The notes below the pieces were generated by a model that worked only from the letters and a program-made list of their open reading frames with translations, did not search any database and had not been told where the DNA came from. Below are positions 33,995-41,014 of a stretch of DNA of 48,640 nucleotides, one piece after another (within the stretch, counting starts at the first letter, position 1; the number at the start of each line of letters is the position of its first letter). Origin of the DNA: an uncultured Oscillospiraceae bacterium (lineage in GTDB: Bacteria > Bacillota > Clostridia > Oscillospirales > Acutalibacteraceae); NCBI GenBank assembly GCA_900543555.1, contig UQRL01000017.1, positions 1 to 48,640 on the forward strand, given 5' to 3'. The translations under genes and the position numbers were made by a program.

Positions 33995-35278
33995 ATGAAG
34001 CTGGCGGCAAAAACCACAGAAGAGCTGCGGCAGCTCCACCAGGAAGCCGTGGAGCAGTACGAGGACTTTAAGAGCTTGCATTTGCAGCTGAATATGGCCC
34101 GGGGAAAGCCCTGCGCCGAGCAGCTGGATCTGGCGCTGGGCGTTTTAGAGGCCCTGCACGCCCGCAGCGAGTTTGCCAACTCCAACGGCGATGACTGCCG
34201 GAATTACGGTGTATGGAACGGCTTGCCGGAGATGCGCGCTATCTTCAGCAAGATGATGGATGTCCCCGCGGACCAAATCATCTTGGGAAACAACTCCAGC
34301 CTGCAGATGATGTTCGACTGCATCTCTCAGGGCTTTACCCACGGCTACAGCGGCTGTGCCCCTTGGGCCCGCCAGGAAAAGGTCAAATTCCTGTGTCCCG
34401 CCCCCGGCTATGACCGCCATTTCGCGGTGACGGAGTATTTCGGCTTTGAGATGATCCCTGTCCCCATGCTGAAGACCGGCCCGGATATGGACCTGATCGA
34501 GCGGCTGGTGGCAGAGGATGACACCATCAAGGGCTGTTGGTGCGTGCCCAAGTACTCCAACCCCACGGGCATCACCTATTCCGATGAGACCGTCCGGCGG
34601 TTCGCGGCCCTGAAGCCCGCCGCAAAGGATTTCCGCATCATGTGGGACAACGCCTACTGCGTCCACGACCTGACCGACACGCCGGACACATTGCTGGACC
34701 TGTATGCAGAGTGCCTGAAGCAGGGCACCGAGGACAACGTGCTGTTCTTCGCCTCCACCTCCAAGATTTCCTTCCCCGGAGCGGGTGTGGCGGCCCTGGC
34801 CGCCAGCAAGCGGAATATCGAAGATCTGAAGCGCCGCATTACCACCCAGACCATCGGCCCGGATAAGCTGAACCAGCTGCGGCACATCCTGTTCCTCCAC
34901 GACATCAACGGCGTTCACGCCTTGATGCAGGGCCACCGGAAGATTCTGGAGCCCAAGTTCCGGATCGTGGAGGAGTCCCTGGAACGGGAGCTGGGCGACC
35001 TGGGCATCGCCAAGTGGAGCAAGCCCAACGGCGGCTACTTTGTCAACCTGGACGTGATGAACGGCTGTGCCAAGCGGGTGGTCTCCCTGTGCAAGGAGGC
35101 GGGCGTGGTGCTCACCGACGCGGGCGCCACCTTCCCCTATGGGGCGGACCCCAACGATAGCAACATCCGGGTGGCCCCCACCTTCCCGCCCCAGGAGGAG
35201 CTGCGGCAGGCCATGCACCTGCTGTGCATCTGCGTCCGCCTGGCCGCCACGGAAAAGCTGCTGGATGAGCGGCAATAA
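33995..35278 (+). CDS. PLP-dependent aspartate-type aminotransferase (fold type I)
   Basis: A 427-residue aminotransferase of the PF12897 type (MocR-like aspartate aminotransferases of Firmicutes and Actinobacteria). N-terminal LQLNMARGKPCAEQLDL, the cofactor-binding NNSSLQMMFD, PAPGYDRHF, YSNPTGITYSDE, DNAYCVHDL, and the Schiff-base lysine Lys257 in STSKISFPGAG are present. It probably uses aspartate and 2-oxoglutarate, but the amino acid is not proven. The start at 33995 is preferred because GGGAG precedes it and the promoter at 33888-33916 lies inside the longer in-frame extension to 33866. Confidence 0.9.
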   Translation: MKLAAKTTEELRQLHQEAVEQYEDFKSLHLQLNMARGKPCAEQLDLALGVLEALHARSEFANSNGDDCRNYGVWNGLPEMRAIFSKMMDVPADQIILGNNSSLQMMFDCISQGFTHGYSGCAPWARQEKVKFLCPAPGYDRHFAVTEYFGFEMIPVPMLKTGPDMDLIERLVAEDDTIKGCWCVPKYSNPTGITYSDETVRRFAALKPAAKDFRIMWDNAYCVHDLTDTPDTLLDLYAECLKQGTEDNVLFFASTSKISFPGAGVAALAASKRNIEDLKRRITTQTIGPDKLNQLRHILFLHDINGVHALMQGHRKILEPKFRIVEESLERELGDLGIAKWSKPNGGYFVNLDVMNGCAKRVVSLCKEAGVVLTDAGATFPYGADPNDSNIRVAPTFPPQEELRQAMHLLCICVRLAATEKLLDERQ

Positions 35279-35295
35279 CCATGCTACAAGGCTGA

Positions 35296-35329
35296 AAGAG
35301 CTGTCCCTGCAAGGGGCGGCTCTTTTTTA
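35296..35329 (+). terminator. Terminator after the aminotransferase gene
   Basis: Stem AGAGCTGTCCC / GGGGCGGCTCT with two G-T pairs and a TGCAA-type loop, followed by TTTTTT. Confidence 0.82.
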
Positions 35330-35340
35330 TGTTCCCCCCC

Positions 35341-35369
35341 TTGACAAGGGGAGAACTATCGTGTAATAT
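35341..35369 (+). promoter_or_regulatory. Sigma-A promoter of the HTH/DERD membrane cassette
   Basis: Consensus TTGACA (35341-35346), a 17-bp spacer and TAATAT (35364-35369). The 38-bp palindrome starts within the -10 box, so a bound protein would block RNA polymerase directly. Confidence 0.82.
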
Positions 35370-35402
35370 GAAGTTGGCTTCACGTGAAGCGAACTTCATA
35401 TT
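35365..35402. promoter_or_regulatory. 38-bp near-perfect palindrome, probable operator
   Basis: The two 19-bp halves centred at 35383/35384 match in 18 of 19 pairs; the core GCTTCACGTGAAGC is a perfect 14-bp palindrome and the outer arms are AATATGAAGTT / AACTTCATATT. GAAG/CTTC is repeated within each half, suggesting two stacked sites. It spans the -10 box to the transcript start of the HTH gene and ends 17 bp before its ATG. Only about the right half would be in the RNA, so a DNA operator is more likely than an RNA hairpin. Confidence 0.75.
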
Positions 35403-35418
35403 CGAGAGGAGGCGCGGG

Positions 35419-35652
35419 ATGCTCACAAAAGTGAAAGAGCTGCGGGCCCAGCACGGGCTGACCCAGCAACAGTTGGCGGACCTGGTCCATGTTTCCTCCC
35501 GCACCATCATCTCTATTGAGAAGGGGCAGTACAGCCCCTCCTTGATGCTCAGCTACCGCATGGCCAAAGTGTTCGGCGTCACCGTGGAGGAGCTTTGCTG
35601 CCTGGAGGAGAATTTGAAAAGGGAGGATGAAACCCGTGAGAATCTATCATAA
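35419..35652 (+). CDS. Small XRE-family HTH regulator
   Basis: A 77-residue Cro/C1-type repressor-like protein consisting of almost only the HTH domain (VKELRAQHGLTQQQLADLV then VSSRTIISIEKGQYSPSL, residues 5-45) plus a short C-terminal helix. Such single-domain proteins (YozG-like) often sit before small membrane protein genes in Firmicutes and repress their own operon. GAGAGGAGG precedes the ATG; the in-frame ATG at 35329 lies upstream of the promoter. Its 3' end overlaps the next gene by 17 bp. It is the likely ligand of the palindrome at 35365-35402. Confidence 0.9.
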   Translation: MLTKVKELRAQHGLTQQQLADLVHVSSRTIISIEKGQYSPSLMLSYRMAKVFGVTVEELCCLEENLKREDETRENLS

Positions 35653-36055
35653 GAAGAATTTCTGGGCGGGGCTGGGCATGGCCGCCCTGGGTATTCTAAA
35701 CCTGGCCCTGTCCTTGTGGCGGCGGGACTTCGGCCTTTCCACCGGCATTCTGGTGGGGGCGCTGCTTCTGCTGGGGGTCAGCTCCCTGCTGCGCAGCCTG
35801 TCTCCCAAATTCTCACGGGAAGACAAGATCGAGGAGCGGGATGAGCGCAATATCCTGGTGAATTGGAAAACCCGTACTTCCGCCTTCCGCTGGACGCGCC
35901 TTGTGTCCTTTGGTCTGATGGCGCTGCTGCTGGTGGCTGGGGCCGTCACCGGGGAGAAGCTGCTTCTGGCCATCGCGGTGGGGCTGGCCTTCTCCCTCAC
36001 CATTTCCTTTTTCGCGGAGTTTTTCTCCGCCCTGTACCACGAGTCGAAAAACTGA
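35636..36055 (+). CDS. DERD-type membrane protein 1 (DUF2178-like)
   Basis: A 139-residue protein with two N-terminal and two C-terminal membrane spans (about residues 10-25, 35-55, 88-104 and 112-130) and a central cytoplasmic loop carrying EDKIEERDERNILVNWKTR. The same loop type recurs in the next two genes. It resembles the small DUF2178-like proteins that follow HTH genes in many Firmicutes, whose function is not known. I choose GTG at 35636, 9 nt after GGAGG; the ATG at 35627 touches the ribosome site. Translation overlaps the HTH gene. Confidence 0.78.
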   Translation: MRIYHKKNFWAGLGMAALGILNLALSLWRRDFGLSTGILVGALLLLGVSSLLRSLSPKFSREDKIEERDERNILVNWKTRTSAFRWTRLVSFGLMALLLVAGAVTGEKLLLAIAVGLAFSLTISFFAEFFSALYHESKN

Positions 36056-36070
36056 ACGGAGGGTTACACC

Positions 36071-36490
36071 ATGAAACGCGTGAAAAGCAAGTACAATTTT
36101 GTTTTGGCCTGCGTGATGGCCGCCTGCACCGTCCTGTTTTGGGTGGTCTACTGTTTCCGGGGACAGGAGCTTCGCTTTCTGCTCAGCGGGTTTGTCACCT
36201 TTGCCTGGGGCGTGGTCAGCGTGTACGACGCCTTCCACAAAAAGCCCATCGAGGAACGTGTGGCCGACCAGGCCGACGAACGGGATCTGTACTTGGCCAT
36301 GAAGGCCAGCCGCACTGCCATGAGCGTTTTTAACAAATGCCTGTTCATCGCCTCGGCGCTGTGTTTCTGGATGTACAGCGTGTACCACCTGGAGTTTCTC
36401 CTGCCGGTGGCGGTCACGCTGGCAGGAGCCGTGCTGTTCCTCTTCTTGCTGTTGTTGTGCGTCAATCTTTATTATGAAAAACGGGGATGA
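36071..36490 (+). CDS. DERD-type membrane protein 2
   Basis: A 139-residue four-span membrane protein (about residues 10-28, 33-52, 90-104 and 107-130). Its cytoplasmic loop holds KKPIEERVADQADERDLYLAM and it ends YYEKRG. It is clearly a paralogue of the next protein over its whole length and shares the Asp-Glu-Arg loop with the previous one. CGGAGGG lies 6-7 nt before the ATG. No function is known; it is the third gene of the HTH cassette. Confidence 0.8.
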   Translation: MKRVKSKYNFVLACVMAACTVLFWVVYCFRGQELRFLLSGFVTFAWGVVSVYDAFHKKPIEERVADQADERDLYLAMKASRTAMSVFNKCLFIASALCFWMYSVYHLEFLLPVAVTLAGAVLFLFLLLLCVNLYYEKRG

Positions 36491-36510
36491 TCCGAAGGGG
36501 GAGATGCAGC

Positions 36511-36924
36511 ATGAAAGTGAAAAATAAACGGGCCATCGCGTTGGCCTTTTTGGCGTTGGTCTTGGCAGGCTTCAGCCTGTTTGTCTACATCGCCCAGGGG
36601 AGAGTACGGTTCCTGTTTTCAGCCATCCTGGCGTTAGTGTGGTTTTTGACGCTGCTGTACCAGGGGTTCCACACCAAAAGCTGGGCGGAAGAAGCTGCCG
36701 CCTCCGCCGATGAAAGGGACGTTTACCTGGCTATGAAAAGCTGCCAAGCTGTGCTGCGGGTGTTCAACCTGCTGCTGTACGCGGGGTGCGTCCTTGCGGT
36801 GTTTGTGTATGCGGTGGGTAAACGCCCCGAAGCTCTTGCGGTGGCTGTCACGCTGTGCGGAGCGGCTGTGGTGCTGTTGATCCTCAGCCTTGCCGCCAGC
36901 AGGTATTACGAAAAGCGCGGATGA
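36511..36924 (+). CDS. DERD-type membrane protein 3
   Basis: A 137-residue four-span membrane protein. It shares with the preceding protein the FHxK...SADERDVYLAMK loop, the VFN start of the third span, the AVAVTLCGAA stretch in the fourth span, and the YYEKRG terminus, showing a tandem duplication followed by divergence. The ATG at 36511 follows GGGGGAG; an in-frame ATG at 36487 has no ribosome site. It is the last gene of the cassette. No clear terminator is seen before the SASP promoter. Confidence 0.8.
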   Translation: MKVKNKRAIALAFLALVLAGFSLFVYIAQGRVRFLFSAILALVWFLTLLYQGFHTKSWAEEAAASADERDVYLAMKSCQAVLRVFNLLLYAGCVLAVFVYAVGKRPEALAVAVTLCGAAVVLLILSLAASRYYEKRG

Positions 36925-36983
36925 TTGAAAAGGGGACTGCTGGCCAGGCAGGCGGAATTCCCCGTTTTTAGAAAGAATTGTCA

Positions 36984-37013
36984 TTCATAAGTCCTCCTTT
37001 GAGAGTCACACTA
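36984..37013 (+). promoter_or_regulatory. Candidate SigG-type promoter of the SASP gene
   Basis: TTCATA (36984-36989), a 17-bp spacer and CACACTA (37007-37013), compared with the forespore SigG pattern TGAATA / CATACTA. The -10 match is close and the -35 match partial. SASP genes are normally SigG-dependent, which supports it. Confidence 0.45.
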
Positions 37014-37058
37014 GCTAATGCAAACGCGAGAAAAATTCTTTTGAAGGAGAACGGAGTT

Positions 37059-37250
37059 ATGAAAAGCAATTCTACTATGGTTCCCGAAGCGAAGGAAGCG
37101 ATGGAGCGTTTCAAGCAGCAGTCTGCCTCTGAGGTGGGCGTCAGCCTGAAGCAGGGTTATAACGGCGACCTGACCTCCCGCCAGGCCGGCTCCATCGGCG
37201 GCCAGATGGTCAAGAAGATGATCGAGAGCTACGAGAAGGGCATGAAGTAA
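37059..37250 (+). CDS. Alpha/beta-type small acid-soluble spore protein
   Basis: A 63-residue SASP that coats spore DNA and protects it from UV and heat. Both conserved blocks are there: SASEVGVSLKQGYNGDLTSR (including the germination-protease cleavage region around SEVG) and QAGSIGGQMVKKMIESYEKGM. AAGGAGA precedes the ATG. It has its own candidate forespore promoter and a terminator after it, and lies beside a BofC-domain gene, marking a sporulation island. Confidence 0.95.
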   Translation: MKSNSTMVPEAKEAMERFKQQSASEVGVSLKQGYNGDLTSRQAGSIGGQMVKKMIESYEKGMK

Positions 37251-37267
37251 ATCAGCTTCCCGCCCGC

Positions 37268-37310
37268 CAGCGCCCTGCCGGGGTCCCGGCAGGGCGCTGG
37301 CTTTACTTAT
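37268..37310 (+). terminator. Terminator after the SASP gene
   Basis: Long GC-rich stem CAGCGCCCTGCCGGG / CCCGGCAGGGCGCTG with a very tight loop, then the moderately T-rich GCTTTACTTATT. Confidence 0.75.
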
Positions 37311-37708
37311 TCATAGTCTTCAAGAATAGATTTTACCTCTGTTAGGCTTTGGGCCGTCAGCCCCTTGCGCAGCAGGGCAATGTCCTCTTCCGGCAGCAGG
37401 TACACATCCACGTCCGCTGTGAGAAATGGCTCGGCGGCTCCCAATTGGAAAACTCCGATCTTTCCTTCATACAGGGCCACCCGGTAGGGCCCATCCTGCT
37501 CCGGCTGGGCCGCCGCCGGGCTTTCTTGACTTGCGGCAGGCTTTGGAGTATAATAGCTCATATCGTTTTGGGTTGTGCCTGCCTGTGCGGGCACGGCCGC
37601 CTCCTGCCTGAGGGAGAAGGCGGCGCAGGCCGTCACCAGGGCTCCCGCGGCGACCAGCAGTAGCAGCAGGGTGGGCTTTTTGTAGTCTTTCTGCTTTTTG
37701 TCATCCAA
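37307..37708 (-). CDS. BofC C-terminal-domain protein (probable sporulation checkpoint)
   Basis: A 133-residue protein with an N-terminal membrane anchor (residues 12-30), a Pro/Ala/Gln-rich linker, and a C-terminal domain of about 60 residues: YRVALYEGKIGVFQLGA, DVYLLPEEDIALLRKGL and the end EVKSILEDYE. This matches the BofC C-terminal domain (PF08955). Bacillus BofC restrains the SigK checkpoint in the forespore-mother cell signalling path. TTG at 37708 is used, with GAGGTGA upstream. It is convergent with the SASP gene and divergent from the PBP gene. Confidence 0.8.
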   Translation of the reverse strand: MDDKKQKDYKKPTLLLLLVAAGALVTACAAFSLRQEAAVPAQAGTTQNDMSYYTPKPAASQESPAAAQPEQDGPYRVALYEGKIGVFQLGAAEPFLTADVDVYLLPEEDIALLRKGLTAQSLTEVKSILEDYE

Positions 37709-37792
37709 AGAATATCACCTCGGCAGAAGTATGGGATGTTTTTCCCTGATTATGCCAAACCGTAGGCGTTTTTGCGCCGCAAGGAGGAAACC

Positions 37793-40375
37793 GTGTTAGA
37801 TAAAAAGGATTTGAATAAGTACAATACCACTTCTTCAGGCATTCCCTCCCAGCGCACCGAGGGAGAGCTTGCCCAGACAGCCGGAGCCACTGCCAAAACC
37901 ATGGGTGGCATGGTGTGGAAGGCCGTTAAGACCATCCTGTGCGTCCTGTTCATCACAGGCGTGCTGGTGTTCCTCTCTGTGGCGGCGTTTCTGCTCAGCT
38001 TCCGGGATATTGAAGCCCCAGATTTGAACTCCATCTCCCTAAACTATTCCAGCTTTGTTTATGTGGATGACAAAGAGGGGAACTCCACGGAGTATATGAC
38101 CATCCACGCCGACGAAAACCGGGTGTGGGCTTCTCTGAACGACATCCCCGCCTATATGAAAACCGCCCAGGTGGCCATTGAGGACCACCGCTTTTGCGAA
38201 CACAGCGGCGTGGACTGGCGCACCACCCTCAACGCCGTCCGCAAGCTCTTCTCCGGCGGCAGCGGCGGTGGCTCTACCCTGACGCAGCAGTTGATTAAAA
38301 ATATCACGGATGAGAATGATTACTCCATCCTCCGAAAGGTGCGGGAGATCTTTACCGCCCTGAACATGGAAAAGAAGTACTCTAAGCAGCAGATCTTGGA
38401 GGCCTACCTCAACGTGGTCAACTATGGCGGTCAATGCCAGGGCGTTGAGGCCGCCGCTCAAACCTATTTCGGGAAAAGCATAGGGGAGTGCTCTTTGGCG
38501 GAGTGCGCCCTGATTGCGGGCATTACCCAGAACCCTTCCCAGTACAATCCGCTGGTATTCCCAGAAGAGTCAAAGACCCGCGCCCAGACAGTTCTGGACC
38601 GTATGTGGGAGCTTTCCGACGGCGTTGACAATGGCGATAACCAGGAACTGGTGATCAGCTCCGAGATGGAGGGCCAGCTGGCCCCCATCACAGAGGAGGA
38701 GTACAACCAGGCCACCGCAGAACTGGCCGCCATGACCTTTGATGGCAACCAGTCCCAGGAGACGGAAAGCGTGGAAGAACAGCAGGACGTCAACGACTGG
38801 AACTGGTATATCGACACCATGTTTGAGGACATCGTCGCGGACCTGATGGACACATACGGCTATTCCTACGACATCGCCGTGGATATGATCTACAACTCCG
38901 GCCTGGAGATCCACTCCGCCATGGACCCCCAGATCCAGACGGACCTGGAGAACATGTTCGTCAGCGGGGAGAATATGCCCGAGGACCCGGATATTCAAGC
39001 GGGCCTGTTTGTTATGGACCCCTACACCGGCCGGGTCATCGCGGTGGTGGGCAGCCGTGACGAACGAGAGGGCGTGCGTCTCTATAACAACGCCACCGAC
39101 GCCACCCGGCAGCCCGGCTCTTCCTTCAAACCTCTGAGCGTCTATTCTTTGGGCATCGAGACAGGGGAGATCACCTATGGCTCCGTGCTCAACGATATCC
39201 CTGTGCCGGGCTATTTTGGAGAGGGCTCCACCCAGGAAGGCCCCCAGAACGTGTCCCGCCAGTACACCGGCGCCATGAATGTGGACGAGGCCATCGAGGT
39301 CTCTCAGAACGCCCCCGCTGCCTGGCTGGCTCAGACCCTCACTCCGGAATCCTGCTATGAGTGGCTGACTCAGAAACTCCATTTCACCACCCTTACAGAG
39401 GAGGACTCCCACAGCTTGTCCGCTATGGCTTTGGGCGGCATGTCCTACGGCGTCACGGTGCGTGAGATGACGGCGGCTTTCTGCGTCTTTGCCAACGGCG
39501 GCTATTATTACGAGCCCTACACCTACACCTATGTGAAGGACCACGACGGCAACGTCATCCTGGACAACCGGGATAACACCGGCGAGCAGGTCATGTCCAC
39601 GGAGAACGCCACGGTGATGAACAAGCTGCTCCACCGGCCCGTAGAGGGGTATAACGGTACGGCGGCCAATATCATGTATGACATTGGCGTGGACATGTTC
39701 GCCAAGACCGGTACCACTGATGACGCCAAAGACCTGTACTTTGTGGGTGGCACCCCCTTCTGCGTGGCGGGCCTTTGGAACGGCTATGAGATTGGGCAGG
39801 AATTGTGGGACTCCAACACATGTAAGGTCACCTGGAAGGCAGTCATCCAATACCTGAACAACAACTACGACTGGTCCGATAAGAGCTGGGTCCTCAGCGA
39901 CAACGTGACCCAGTACACCTTCTGCCGCAGCAGCGGCAAGATCGCCGGGCCCAGTTGCTACGACACCGCTGTGGGCTGGTACGATGTGAACAACCTGCCC
40001 GGCACCTGCAACGGCGGCAGCGACCATATCGCGGGCCCCGCGGCTTCCATCTCTCCCTCTCCCAGCGTAGAACCCTCTGCGGAGCCTTCCACAGAGCCCA
40101 GCGCCAATCCCTCGCAGGAACCTTCTGTCTCGCCCGGGCCCAGCACAGAGCCCACTCCTGGCGCTACAGACGATCCCTCCTCTGGGGTGGAAAGCCCCAT
40201 GCCTCCTGCGGTGGAAACGCCCACACCCGCGCCGTCCGAACCCACGCCAGAGCCCCCTCCGGGACCTGATGAAAGCACGCCTACACCGGAGCCGCCTTCC
40301 TCTTCCTCTGAAGGAGATGGCGGTGTGACAGACGGCACCAACACCGGAACGGGCGGTGGGACTGCCAGCGGGTGA
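37793..40375 (+). CDS. Bifunctional class A penicillin-binding protein
   Basis: A 860-residue PBP1A-like enzyme that polymerises and cross-links peptidoglycan outside the membrane. One membrane span (about residues 44-68), a glycosyltransferase GT51 domain with catalytic Glu130 in AIEDHRFCEHSG and GGSTLTQQLIKN, then a transpeptidase domain with Ser443-x-x-Lys446 (GSSFKP), the SxN motif SQNAPAAW and KTGT at 638. The last 110 residues are a Pro/Ser/Thr/Glu-rich tail with PSxEPS repeats ending GTGGGTASG, probably spanning the wall. GTG at 37793 follows AAGGAGG; an in-frame start at 37772 would encode the ribosome site. Confidence 0.95.
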   Translation: MLDKKDLNKYNTTSSGIPSQRTEGELAQTAGATAKTMGGMVWKAVKTILCVLFITGVLVFLSVAAFLLSFRDIEAPDLNSISLNYSSFVYVDDKEGNSTEYMTIHADENRVWASLNDIPAYMKTAQVAIEDHRFCEHSGVDWRTTLNAVRKLFSGGSGGGSTLTQQLIKNITDENDYSILRKVREIFTALNMEKKYSKQQILEAYLNVVNYGGQCQGVEAAAQTYFGKSIGECSLAECALIAGITQNPSQYNPLVFPEESKTRAQTVLDRMWELSDGVDNGDNQELVISSEMEGQLAPITEEEYNQATAELAAMTFDGNQSQETESVEEQQDVNDWNWYIDTMFEDIVADLMDTYGYSYDIAVDMIYNSGLEIHSAMDPQIQTDLENMFVSGENMPEDPDIQAGLFVMDPYTGRVIAVVGSRDEREGVRLYNNATDATRQPGSSFKPLSVYSLGIETGEITYGSVLNDIPVPGYFGEGSTQEGPQNVSRQYTGAMNVDEAIEVSQNAPAAWLAQTLTPESCYEWLTQKLHFTTLTEEDSHSLSAMALGGMSYGVTVREMTAAFCVFANGGYYYEPYTYTYVKDHDGNVILDNRDNTGEQVMSTENATVMNKLLHRPVEGYNGTAANIMYDIGVDMFAKTGTTDDAKDLYFVGGTPFCVAGLWNGYEIGQELWDSNTCKVTWKAVIQYLNNNYDWSDKSWVLSDNVTQYTFCRSSGKIAGPSCYDTAVGWYDVNNLPGTCNGGSDHIAGPAASISPSPSVEPSAEPSTEPSANPSQEPSVSPGPSTEPTPGATDDPSSGVESPMPPAVETPTPAPSEPTPEPPPGPDESTPTPEPPSSSSEGDGGVTDGTNTGTGGGTASG

Positions 40376-40397
40376 GGAGCAGCACTGGATAAATATG

Positions 40398-40440
40398 CAA
40401 AAACTGCCGTGAGAATTTTTCTCGTTTCGGCAGTTTTTGT
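40398..40440 (+). terminator. Terminator after the PBP gene
   Basis: Perfect 12-bp outer stem CAAAAACTGCCG / CGGCAGTTTTTG with an inner GAGAA/TTCTC pairing, giving one long hairpin with a T run in the descending arm. Confidence 0.88.
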
Positions 40441-40452
40441 TGTATGCAGGGG

Positions 40453-40481
40453 TTGATTTTTCCGCTTCTATGTGGTAAACT
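40453..40481 (+). promoter_or_regulatory. Sigma-A promoter of the pheB-hom-thrB unit
   Basis: TTGATT (40453-40458), a 17-bp spacer and TAAACT (40476-40481). The leader of about 33 nt contains a weak dyad (ACAATAC ... GTATTTTGT, 40492-40512) and is too short for a T-box or a threonine attenuator. Confidence 0.7.
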
Positions 40482-40520
40482 GTTCGCTGTGACAATACAA
40501 ACGTATTTTGTAGGTGAACA

Positions 40521-40958
40521 ATGAAAAGCGATTCTTACCTTGTTGTAGACGAAAACGCCTTGCCAGAGGTGTATCAAAAGGTGGTAAAGGCAAACGCCCT
40601 CCTAGAGAGCGGCGAGGCCTCCACCACCTCAGAGGCGGTGCGCATGGCGGGAATTTCCCGCAGTGTGTATTATAAATACCGGGACGCTGTGTTCCCTTAC
40701 ACGCAGAAGGCCTCCTCCGGCATATTAACCGTTCAGGTGAATCTGACGGACCGGCCGGGGGTGTTGGTTAGCCTTCTTACGGTCTTTTACCAGGCGGGCG
40801 CCAACATCCTCACGGTGAATCAAAATATCCCCGTAAAGGGGAGGGCGTTTGTCTCTGTGTCTGCCCGCATTGATAAGATGGAGCCTACTCCGGGGGAGCT
40901 TATCGAAAGCTTGAAGCGGGTGGAAGGCGTCATCAAGATCGACAGCATTGTGGACTAA
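40521..40958 (+). CDS. pheB: ACT-domain protein PheB (UPF0735)
   Basis: A 145-residue protein with an N-terminal helix-turn-helix-like region (residues 15-52: SGEASTTSEAVRMAGISRSVYYKYRD) and a C-terminal ACT domain (residues 68-145: LTVQVNLTDRPGVLVSLLTVFYQAGANI). ACT domains bind amino acids. B. subtilis PheB lies next to pheA; in Clostridia this family lies before hom and thrB, as here, which suggests regulation of the aspartate family. Whether it binds DNA or an enzyme is unknown. It lies 56 bp before hom. Confidence 0.92.
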   Translation: MKSDSYLVVDENALPEVYQKVVKANALLESGEASTTSEAVRMAGISRSVYYKYRDAVFPYTQKASSGILTVQVNLTDRPGVLVSLLTVFYQAGANILTVNQNIPVKGRAFVSVSARIDKMEPTPGELIESLKRVEGVIKIDSIVD

Positions 40959-41014
40959 TATAGAAAAATGAGCTGCCGGGGGATCCTGCCGGCAAGGAAA
41001 GGGATGGTACATAT

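Noticed and set aside
40068..40290. Tandem repeat array, possibly a microsatellite
   Set aside because: The repetition is the codon-level echo of the Pro/Ser/Thr/Glu-rich tail of the penicillin-binding protein, and units are not uniform.
38570..40495. Long minus-strand open frame (641 codons) opposite the penicillin-binding protein gene
   Set aside because: Mirrors the GC-biased codons of the PBP gene and crosses its terminator; no ribosome site.
40482..40520. Threonine attenuator or T-box before pheB-hom-thrB
   Set aside because: The leader is under 40 nt, with no leader peptide or terminator/antiterminator pair.
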